A DNA stretch of 20,173 nucleotides from DASVEE01 sp036399695. Its GTDB lineage: Bacteria > Acidobacteriota > Thermoanaerobaculia > Gp7-AA8. The translations under genes and the position numbers were made by a program. The stretch lies in contig DASWMP010000335.1 in the NCBI GenBank assembly GCA_036399695.1, forward strand, positions 1 to 20,173. The letters are read 5' to 3'. Below the pieces are notes generated by a model, which did no database searches, had not been told where the DNA came from, and saw only the letters and a program-made list of their open reading frames with translations. Shown here piece after piece: positions 14,676 through 20,173 of the stretch. Every line of letters starts with the position of its first letter. The stretch's first letter is position 1.

Positions 14676-15772
14676 CCGCGCTGCCCTGGACCTTCGACGG
14701 TGTCGTGCGGCTGACCCGCGTCGGTACGACGTACATCATCTTCACGATCATCATCGGCTTTGCCGCGCTCAACACCGGCAACAACGCCCTCTACATCGGG
14801 CTGACGTTCATGCTCGGGTGCCTGCTGCTTTCGGGCATCGCCTCGAAGGGGGGGCTCAAGCACCTCACGGTGGAGCTCGTGACGCATGGGGAAGCGTGGG
14901 CCGGACAACCGTCGCGCGCGAAGCTGCGTATCAGCAACCAGTCGCGGATCTGGAACGTGCGCGACGTCGTCATCGTCGCGGACGAGCTGGAGACGCCGGT
15001 GCTGGTGCCGGTCGTGCGCACGCGGGACGCGGTAGAGCTCGAGGTACCGCTGCTGTTCCTCCGCCGCGGCCGGGTCGAGCTGCGCAAGCTCGACTTCTAC
15101 ACGCGTTATCCGTTCGGCTTCTTCCTCAAGAAGCGGCGCATCCGGGTGGCCAGCGAAGTGGTCGTCTTTCCTCGGCTGCTCGAAGAAGAGGCGACCCGTG
15201 CGCGCTTCCGTCCCGTCACCGGCGAGATGGATGCGGCGAACCGTCCGGGGCCGGGCAGCGAGATCCATTCGTTCCGCGAGTACGTGCGCGGCGATTCGAT
15301 GCGCCAGGTCTACTGGAAGAAGTCGGCGGCGGTCGGCCGCTGGATCATCAAGCAGACGGACATGGAGGCCGCGCGCGTCGTCAACGTGATCGTCGATACG
15401 TACCGCGCAAAGGGCGTCTCGGACGACGAGTTCGAGGAGATGATCAGCGCCGCGGCGACGTTCATCCACGACCTCACGGGCCGCGGCCTGGACGTGATCC
15501 TGACGCTGCCGCGCACGACGCTGCGCGCACGGACGGAGCAGAACGCCACGCCGCTGTTCCGCGCGCTGGCGCTGGCGGAGCCGACGCACGAGCCCGTGGA
15601 GCATGTGGTGGACCGGGACACGGTGGTGTTTAGCGTGCAGGGGTTGGGTGGTCGGCGGTTGGGCGGTTGGGCGGAGGGCCCCCACCCGAGCCCCGGCAGT
15701 TCGCCCGCGTCGTCTAACCACCGCCCAACCGCCCAACCGCCAACCGCCCAACCAAAAGCGGAGCGCCCGTGA
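14672..15772 (+). CDS. DUF58 membrane-anchored protein with repeat-derived C-terminal tail
   Basis: A 366-residue member of the DUF58 family, the usual partner of MoxR. The molecular role of the family is not firmly known; a vWA-like fold is predicted. Two hydrophobic helices lie near 18-34 and 41-55, then a beta-rich cytoplasmic or periplasmic part. The family signature FREYVRGDSMRQVYWKKSAA sits at 201-220. The conserved fold ends near residue 320. From about 325 on, the protein is low complexity (GLGGRRLGGW ... PTAQPPTAQP), encoded by an 8-bp inverted repeat (15642-15753) that has entered the 3' end of the gene. The start overlaps the moxR stop and the stop overlaps the next GTG, so coupling is preserved on both sides. 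The tail is probably dispensable; this is an inference. Confidence 0.92.
15642..15753. repeat. 8-bp inverted repeat array inside the DUF58 gene
   Basis: The left arm (15642-15674) is built of GGTTGGGC-type octamers with some shortened units. The right arm (15716-15753) has the reverse complements GCCCAACC. A spacer of about 41 bp lies between. The structure follows the same plan as the heptamer array at 1872-1971 and the 9-bp elements, with a related sequence (GGTTGG core). It is translated as the C-terminal tail of the DUF58 protein. Confidence 0.85.
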
Positions 15773-17724
15773 GCCGAAGAGCGCGTGAGCTCGAGACGCT
15801 CCTGCTGGCGATGGTGGCGGCGGTGCCGCTCTACGTCACGGGTGCGATCGGCATCATCCCTATCCTGCTGTTCCACGGCGTGATGGCGGCGATCGCGGTG
15901 CGCGTGGTCCTGGGCAAGGGACCGGAGCTGCTGCCGGCGGCGCTGATGCGCGTCTTGGCGTTCGCCTACATCCCGTTCTACGTCGTCGACGCGGCGATGA
16001 TCTCGCGCAGCGCTATCGCGGCCTCGACGCACCTCATCCTCTTCATCGCCGCGTATCAGCCAGGTGAAGGGTTGCGCTCGAACAACCAGGCGCAGCGGAT
16101 GCTCACGACGGCGCTGATCTTCATCGCCAGCCTGGCGACGTCGACGCACATCAGCGTGGTGCTGTTCGTCATCGTTTTCGGCTTCCTGATGTTCCGGCAG
16201 ATGATGTACGTGAGCCACGTGGAGACGGTGCGCTCGATCGGGCGGCAGTACTCGCTGGCGCCATCCTCGCGCTCGGCGTTCTTCTATCTGGCCGGCGCGG
16301 CGGCGATCGGCGTGCTGCTCTTCCCGATGCTGCCGCGCGTGCGCAATCCGTTCGTGCAGGGCTACGGCGGGATGCTGCCGGGCGCGAGCACGGGGATCAG
16401 CGAGTCGATCAACCTGAACGAGCCGCGCGGCGGCGGAAACGATGCGACGGTCGTCGCGCGCGTCTGGATGGACCAGCAGACGGTCCCGTTCTTCACGCCG
16501 CTCCGTCTCCGCGGCACGGTGTACGACCTCTACAAAAACGGGGAGTGGACGCAGTCGAAGCGCCGCCGTCCGCAGCCGGTCGCCGCACGCAACGGTATCC
16601 ATCAGATCGCCCGCCCGGTCGGCTTCACCCGCCCCGCCATCGTGCAGCAGCAGCCGCTGGAGAACCGGCTGTTCCTCCCGGTCGGCACGTATGCGGTCAG
16701 CGGGGTGCGGGTGTTCGAAGGGCCGACCCGCGATGCCTGGTCGACTTCGTATTCGGGCCGTCCGCAGACGATGACGTTCAACGTGGACATGGCGTTCGAT
16801 ACGGAGCCGTTCGCGCTGCGCCGGATCGATCCGCCGCAGTATCCGGTCACGCCGGCGGTCGCCGCGCTGGCCCGCCAGATCGTCGGCAATGAGACGAACC
16901 TGCAGAAGCGGATCGTGGCGCTGGAGCGCTATTTCCAGTCGAACTTCAAGTACATGCAGAGCGCGGCGGGACAGCGTCCGTTCACGGTGGACGAGTTCCT
17001 GCTGCGCGAGCGCCGCGGCCACTGCGAGTATTTCGCCGCGGGTGAGGTGGCGCTGCTGACGGCGCTCGACGTCCCGTCACGCATCGTGGGCGGTTTCCAC
17101 GGCGGCCAGCTCAATCCGCTGACGGGCTACTTCACGGTGCGCCGCGAGGACGCGCATGCCTGGGTGGAGGTGTGGGACGGGACGAAGTGGATCACGTCCG
17201 ATCCGACGCCGCCCTCGCTCCGCCCGGGCAATACGCAGCTCGGGCTCTGGAATCTCTACGCTTCGGCGGTCGGCGATTCGGTGACGTACTTCTGGGACCG
17301 CTATGTCCTGACGTACGGTCTCACGGACCAGATCGCGCTCATGACGGAGGCGTTCATCCGCCTGCGCGAAGGCGTCTCGAACGTGCGCTCCGGTTTCGGC
17401 GGAGGCATCCGCGAGGTGACGAGCCCCGCTTACCTGACGCTGCTGGCGCTGGTGCTGCTGAGCGGCGCCGCCGCGATCGTTCATCAGCGCCGGCACCGGC
17501 CGCTGTTCGAGCTGCTGGCGGCGCATCTGCGGCGGCTGGGGATTGACGTAGGGCCGGCCATGACGATGGAGGAGGCGCTCGCGCAATTGCGCGAGCAGCA
17601 GCCGGATTCCGCGGCAGAACTGACGGAGCTGATCGCGCTCTACGACGCGGAGCGGTTTTCCCCCAGCCCCGACCGCGCGCGGGCGGCGGCCATCCGGAAG
17701 AGGCTCACGGCGCTTCGCGCGTGA
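15769..17724 (+). CDS. TgpA-like transglutaminase-domain membrane protein
   Basis: A 651-residue protein with the TgpA layout: N-terminal transmembrane block (about 10-190, several helices), periplasmic transglutaminase core, one helix near 553-571 and a short cytoplasmic C-terminal domain of the DUF4129 type. The catalytic triad is visible: C419 in RRGHCEYFA, H463 in EDAHAWVEVWD and D478 in TSDPTPP. The RIVGGFHGG segment between them is typical. Family members are cysteine-dependent periplasmic enzymes suspected to act in envelope maintenance; the substrate is unknown. The GTG start overlaps the DUF58 stop (GTGA). The gene completes the moxR-DUF58-transglutaminase operon. Downstream it converges with pdxJ across a 9-bp inverted repeat element that may act as a two-way terminator. 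Confidence 0.94.
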   Translation: MSRRARELETLLLAMVAAVPLYVTGAIGIIPILLFHGVMAAIAVRVVLGKGPELLPAALMRVLAFAYIPFYVVDAAMISRSAIAASTHLILFIAAYQPGEGLRSNNQAQRMLTTALIFIASLATSTHISVVLFVIVFGFLMFRQMMYVSHVETVRSIGRQYSLAPSSRSAFFYLAGAAAIGVLLFPMLPRVRNPFVQGYGGMLPGASTGISESINLNEPRGGGNDATVVARVWMDQQTVPFFTPLRLRGTVYDLYKNGEWTQSKRRRPQPVAARNGIHQIARPVGFTRPAIVQQQPLENRLFLPVGTYAVSGVRVFEGPTRDAWSTSYSGRPQTMTFNVDMAFDTEPFALRRIDPPQYPVTPAVAALARQIVGNETNLQKRIVALERYFQSNFKYMQSAAGQRPFTVDEFLLRERRGHCEYFAAGEVALLTALDVPSRIVGGFHGGQLNPLTGYFTVRREDAHAWVEVWDGTKWITSDPTPPSLRPGNTQLGLWNLYASAVGDSVTYFWDRYVLTYGLTDQIALMTEAFIRLREGVSNVRSGFGGGIREVTSPAYLTLLALVLLSGAAAIVHQRRHRPLFELLAAHLRRLGIDVGPAMTMEEALAQLREQQPDSAAELTELIALYDAERFSPSPDRARAAAIRKRLTALRA

Positions 17725-17730
17725 GCGGGG

Positions 17731-17837
17731 GGACGATGGGACCCATAGGACCTATAGGTCCTATGGAAAGGCCATCTACAGACGGTAGAGTGGTGGGACT
17801 CCCATAGGTCCTATGAGTCCCATAGGTCCCATCGTTT
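17731..17837. repeat. Third copy of the 9-bp inverted repeat element, between convergent genes
   Basis: The left arm (17731-17766) has GATGGGACC, CATAGGACC and TATAGGTCC units. The right arm (17798-17837) has the reverse complements, ending GGTCCCATCG. The core differs from the two other copies but starts with the shared AAAGGC and holds a small hairpin TCTAC-AGACG-GTAGA (17775-17789). It occupies the 117-bp gap between the ends of the transglutaminase gene and pdxJ and could form a terminator-like hairpin, though it has no long T-run. Confidence 0.85.
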
Positions 17838-17841
17838 CTCT

Positions 17842-18582
17842 CTACCGCGCGCCGACCAGCCTTCGCGGTGCGCGCAACAGCGCAATCATCTCGCGCACCG
17901 CGCTATCCAGGCCCACCAGGGCCGCCCGGGCCACGATCGAGTGGCCGATGTTCAGCTCTTCGATCTCCGGGATGTGGGCGATCGCGTCTACGTTCCGGTA
18001 GGTCAGCCCGTGGCCGGCGAGGACCACCAGGCCGAGCTTCTTTGCCGCGCGGGCGGCCACTGAGATCTTTTCGATCTCCGTCTGCCAGTTCGCGCCGATG
18101 TTCCAGGCCTCGGCGAACTTGCCTGTATTGATCTCGATCTTCGGCGACTTCAGCTTGTGGCACTGGCGGATCTGCTCGAGGTCGGGATCCACGAAGATCG
18201 AGACGTCGATGCGGGAGTCGAGGAGCTGGCGGACCACCTTTTCCACGTTACCGGAATGGAGGACCACGTCCAGGCCGCCTTCCGTCGTCAGCTCGTCCTT
18301 GCGTTCCGGGACCAGCGTCACGCGGTGCGGCTTCACCGTCTGGGCGATGCGCACCATCTCGGACGTCGAAGCCATCTCGATGTTGAGGTGCGACGTGACC
18401 GTCTTGCGGAGGATCTCCACGTCGCGATCCTGGATGTGGCGCCGGTCGCCGCGGAGGTGGACCGTGATCCCCTGCGCTCCTGCCAGCTCGCATAACACGG
18501 CTGCCGCGACCGGATCCGGCTCGTCGGCCTTGCGCGCTTCACGGATGGTGGCAATGTGATCGATGTTGACGGCTAACCGCAT
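17842..18582 (-). CDS. pdxJ: Pyridoxine 5'-phosphate synthase
   Basis: A 246-residue cytoplasmic enzyme. It condenses 1-deoxy-D-xylulose 5-phosphate with 3-amino-2-oxopropyl phosphate to give pyridoxine 5'-phosphate in DXP-dependent vitamin B6 synthesis. Every family block is present: VNIDHIATIREAR at the start, ITVHLRGDRRHIQDRD, SHLNIEMAST, RVTLVPERKDELTTEGGLDV, LAGHGLTYRNV and ELNIGHSIVARA. The second block reads RGD where many homologues read RED, a position that varies in the family. Length is normal. The ATG at 18582 starts directly at MRLAVNIDH; the longer upstream frame runs into the divergent gene. The start is 21 bases from the L,D-transpeptidase start on the other strand, with shared promoter sequence between. 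No other vitamin B6 gene is in the window. Confidence 0.97.
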   Translation of the reverse strand: MRLAVNIDHIATIREARKADEPDPVAAAVLCELAGAQGITVHLRGDRRHIQDRDVEILRKTVTSHLNIEMASTSEMVRIAQTVKPHRVTLVPERKDELTTEGGLDVVLHSGNVEKVVRQLLDSRIDVSIFVDPDLEQIRQCHKLKSPKIEINTGKFAEAWNIGANWQTEIEKISVAARAAKKLGLVVLAGHGLTYRNVDAIAHIPEIEELNIGHSIVARAALVGLDSAVREMIALLRAPRRLVGAR

Positions 18583-18587
18583 TGGCG

Positions 18588-18594
18588 TAGGGTA
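18588..18594. promoter_or_regulatory. Overlapping divergent -10-like elements (TAGGGTA)
   Basis: The 21 bp between the pdxJ and L,D-transpeptidase starts contain TAGGGTA. Read on the plus strand TAGGGT ends ten bases before the ATG at 18604. Read on the minus strand TACCCT ends six bases before the ATG at 18582. One quasi-symmetric element could therefore serve both directions with very short or absent leaders. There is a weak AGCAGAG before the plus-strand start. No -35 was identified for either direction. Confidence 0.35.
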
Positions 18595-18603
18595 GCAGCA
18601 GAG

Positions 18604-19380
18604 ATGAAAAAACGGCTCCTCGTCGGCTCGATCGTCATCGTTGCGGCACTGGCGGCGTTTGCGGTGTTCGGACGCGCCATCTGGTATCCGTTGTACCTGC
18701 GTGTGGCCGGCGTGCGCAGCATCGCGGACGTCGTGGCGCGCTACGGACCGGCGGCGCGGGGCCGGCTGAAGCCGCACTTTGACCGTGCGGGAGTGGCGTG
18801 GCCGCCGAAGCGGATCGCGGTGCTGGTCTTCAAGCAGGAGAAGCGGCTGGCGTTATGGGCGGATGACGGCAAGCAATGGCGCTTCGTGCGCGACTACCCG
18901 GTCCTTGCGGCCAGCGGCCACGCCGGGCCGAAGCTGCGCGAGGGGGACTACCAGGTGCCGGAGGGTGTCTACCGGCTCGAATGGCTGAACCCGAACAGCA
19001 GCTACCACCTCTCGATGAAGGTGAACTATCCGAACGAATTCGACCGCTCCATGGCCGTACGCGACCGCCGTACGAAGCTGGGCGGCGACATCTTCATCCA
19101 CGGCAAGGCCGTGTCGATCGGCTGCGTGGCGCTGGGCGATCCGGCCATCGAGGAGCTGTTCACGCTCGTCGCGGAGACGGGGCACGGGAGAGTGAAGGTG
19201 ATCATCGCCCCGAACGATCTGCGCACCGGCGGCGCGGTGCTGCACGAGGACGCGCCGCGGTGGGTGGCGCAGCTCTACGGCACGGTGGCGGCCGCGCTGA
19301 AGGACTTCCCGGTGTGGATGGAGTCCCGCAGCACGATGGACGTGCGCGGCGGCGCAAAGGCTAAGGTGATGCGCTACTGA
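18604..19380 (+). CDS. YafK-like L,D-transpeptidase-fold protein
   Basis: A 258-residue envelope protein of the YkuD superfamily. Family members form or cleave peptidoglycan L,D-crosslinks; YafK-type members can detach proteins from peptidoglycan. A basic start and one hydrophobic segment (about 5-24) indicate a signal anchor or uncleaved signal peptide, with the domain in the periplasm. IAVLVFKQEKRLALWADDG begins the fold, SYHLSMKVNYPNEFDR matches YafK-like proteins, and IFIHGKAVSIGCVAL provides the catalytic H166 and C174. The C-terminal 60 residues form an extension with EDAPRWVAQLYG. It diverges from pdxJ with a 21-bp shared upstream region. Whether it crosslinks or hydrolyses cannot be told from sequence. 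Confidence 0.93.
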   Translation: MKKRLLVGSIVIVAALAAFAVFGRAIWYPLYLRVAGVRSIADVVARYGPAARGRLKPHFDRAGVAWPPKRIAVLVFKQEKRLALWADDGKQWRFVRDYPVLAASGHAGPKLREGDYQVPEGVYRLEWLNPNSSYHLSMKVNYPNEFDRSMAVRDRRTKLGGDIFIHGKAVSIGCVALGDPAIEELFTLVAETGHGRVKVIIAPNDLRTGGAVLHEDAPRWVAQLYGTVAAALKDFPVWMESRSTMDVRGGAKAKVMRY

Positions 19381-19389
19381 GGGGTTGGG

Positions 19390-19432
19390 CGGCCGATGGG
19401 ACCCATGGGGCCAAGACTCATGGGGCTGGGTC
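19390..19432. repeat. Degenerate half copy of the 9-bp repeat element
   Basis: GATGGGACCCATGGGG and ACTCATGGGGCTGGG resemble the left arm of the elements at 8698 and 17731, but no matching right arm was found downstream. It lies just after the L,D-transpeptidase stop. It may be a decayed or truncated copy. Confidence 0.45.
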
Positions 19433-19437
19433 ACTCG

Positions 19438-19521
19438 CGAGTGGTCACTGAGCCTGCCCCGATTTCGTGGACGGTTTTGTGGTTGGGCGTCGACAATCAA
19501 CTATATCGACGCTGGTTTGAT
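19438..19521 (+). pseudogene. Possible remnant of a PLL-type lectin propeller repeat
   Basis: In one plus-strand frame this stretch reads RVVTEPAPISWTVLWLGVDN followed by QLYRRWFD. That resembles one blade of PLL-like (DUF346-type) beta-propeller lectins, in which a SW segment is followed by a V-x-G-T-D-N-x-L-Y-x-x-W-F-D pattern. There is no full-length ORF, and the similarity stops after the WFD, so if real it is a decayed fragment. The rest of 19522-19619 shows nothing recognisable. The call rests on motif memory alone. Confidence 0.3.
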
Positions 19522-19619
19522 CGTACACGTGGTAACGCAAGCGGGGAAAGAGGTGCCTTCAGCAGTCGAGTGATGGCTTCCTCCTGCCGCGTTTCCGGAG
19601 ACCGTTCGAGGAGAGGGCG

Positions 19620-19772
19620 ATGCCGGTGTTCGACGTCGCACTCGCCGGTGGAGGGGCGGAGCACGTCGCCGCTGTTCGCGCATGGAGCTCCGGTGTCTGG
19701 CGCGCGTGGGCCCAGCATCACGCGCTGGTCGGAGCGCTCGTCGCCGAGCACCTCGGCGTGGACACTGCGTAA
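19620..19772 (+). CDS. Small hypothetical protein, 50 residues
   Basis: ATG to TAA encodes MPVFDVALAGGG followed by EHVAAVRAWSSGVWRAWAQ and HHALVGALVAEHLGVDTA. I do not recognise the family. Three points support it as a real gene. A purine-rich AGGAGAGG lies just upstream at Shine-Dalgarno distance. Codon third positions are strongly G or C, as in the neighbouring genes. The Trp- and His-rich helical sequence is not repeat-derived. It ends 39 bases before the DUF7660-like gene, so the two may be co-transcribed. It could also be the surviving C-terminal piece of a larger gene whose 5' part decayed. Confidence 0.45.
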   Translation: MPVFDVALAGGGAEHVAAVRAWSSGVWRAWAQHHALVGALVAEHLGVDTA

Positions 19773-19786
19773 GCGCGCCCGCGGCA

Positions 19787-19804
19787 TAGAATGCCCGGCG
19801 GAGG
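19787..19804 (+). promoter_or_regulatory. -10-like TAGAAT and Shine-Dalgarno GGAGG before the last gene
   Basis: TAGAAT lies at 19787-19792, and GGAGG at 19800-19804 is seven bases before the ATG at 19812. The ribosome-binding site favours 19812 over the in-frame ATG at 19791, which would sit inside the hexamer and have no leader. If TAGAAT is the true -10, the leader is about 13-15 bases. Confidence 0.45.
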
Positions 19805-19811
19805 AACACGA

Positions 19812-20123
19812 ATGCCCCACGCGCTCCCGGACCTGCTCGCCCAGGTCGTAGACGAAACGACCTTCATCCGTTTTCTGGCTGCTCTTCGCGCGGATTGCGA
19901 ATCGAGCCGCCATGACTGCGAGCGCTGGTATGAAGACTGTCTGCCGGAGGATCACTGGCAGACAAAGTCGACCGCGCAGTTCCTCCGCTCGATGTCCGAC
20001 TGGGCCACCCGCGGCGATTTTGCCGACGGCGTCCACTATGGCGAGCCCCTGCTGCGTCGTTTCGCCACGATGTTGTACGTGGGCCGATATCTGCTGCGCG
20101 AGGAGGCGCCGCGGCCGCGGTAG
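19812..20123 (+). CDS. Small DUF7660-like protein
   Basis: A 103-residue soluble protein, MPHALPDLLAQVVDE then TFIRFLAALRADCESSRHDC. The pattern is an F-x-x-F-L-x-x-L-x-x-D segment, then a Trp-rich middle (EDHWQTKSTAQFLRSMSDWA) and a closing LLRRFATMLYVGRYLLRE helix. This resembles small DUF7660-type proteins, in which an acidic N-terminal helix precedes W-x-N-x-x-L-x-x-F-L-x-x-M-x-x-W. The function of the family is not known; some relatives sit near toxin-type loci. Three cysteines are present without a metal-site spacing. The start at 19812 is supported by GGAGG seven bases upstream. It follows the 50-residue ORF by 39 bases. Family assignment is from pattern memory and is moderate. Confidence 0.6.
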   Translation: MPHALPDLLAQVVDETTFIRFLAALRADCESSRHDCERWYEDCLPEDHWQTKSTAQFLRSMSDWATRGDFADGVHYGEPLLRRFATMLYVGRYLLREEAPRPR

Positions 20124-20173
20124 GGGAGGGGGCCGAGTGGAGAGGATGGACAATCCTGTCCGTCACGCGAGAA

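Noticed and set aside
15310..17022. A 570-codon minus-strand open frame
   Set aside because: It lies opposite the DUF58 and transglutaminase genes, whose catalytic motifs are clear. Its translation is Arg/His-rich with no recognisable domain.
20124..20173. Start of a further gene at an ATG near 20146, and a GGACA/TGTCC dyad at 20148-20161
   Set aside because: The purine stretch abuts the ATG with no spacing, and too little sequence remains to judge coding; the dyad is short.

Overview
The window is about 20 kb of very GC-rich bacterial DNA with densely packed genes. It looks like a chromosomal segment of an uncultured soil or sediment bacterium. Three things point to Acidobacteriota (a Thermoanaerobaculia- or Vicinamibacteria-like lineage): the GC bias, the mix of surface-polysaccharide genes with a MoxR/DUF58/transglutaminase operon and an ETF-quinone oxidoreductase, and intergenic gaps filled with short inverted simple-sequence repeats. 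This assignment is an inference; there is no rRNA or other marker gene to prove it.

Positions 1-11085 form a surface-glycan region. Two overlapping family-2 glycosyltransferases (22-909 and 906-1847, minus strand) diverge from a GT-B glycosyltransferase (1978-3186, plus). A second GT-B enzyme (3260-4330) and a WecA/TagO-like polyprenyl-phosphate sugar-1-phosphate transferase (4338-5444) form a minus-strand pair. A WbpD/WlbB-like hexapeptide acetyltransferase (5776-6381) diverges from that pair. It is followed with no gap by a GT2-like protein (6382-7071) and, with a 4-base overlap, by a multi-spanning GT-C-like membrane protein (7068-8693). Then come another GT2 (8823-9758) and a second GT-C-like membrane glycosyltransferase (9814-11085). 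Together these could start a lipid-linked glycan, extend it, add an acetamido sugar and decorate it at the membrane.

Positions 11154-20123 hold housekeeping and envelope genes. These are an ETF-ubiquinone oxidoreductase (11154-12857), an operon of MoxR ATPase, DUF58 protein and TgpA-like transglutaminase with overlapping start and stop codons (13713-17724), pdxJ on the minus strand (17842-18582), and a divergent YafK-like L,D-transpeptidase (18604-19380). A decayed stretch with a possible lectin-propeller remnant and a 50-residue ORF follows, then a small DUF7660-like protein (19812-20123).

The unusual part is the non-coding architecture. Nearly every larger gap holds short tandem units (7, 8 or 9 bp) facing their own reverse complement. 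Two such elements lie inside genes and are translated. Three end within about 0-11 bp of a -10-like hexamer that itself sits 6-9 bases before a start codon, which suggests leaderless transcripts. The 855-bp gap before the MoxR operon holds an array phased at 21 bp from 12928 to 13348. It mixes fourteen 21-bp palindromic units with three double-length units carrying a different dyad, and it abuts a roughly 270-bp near-perfect inverted repeat.
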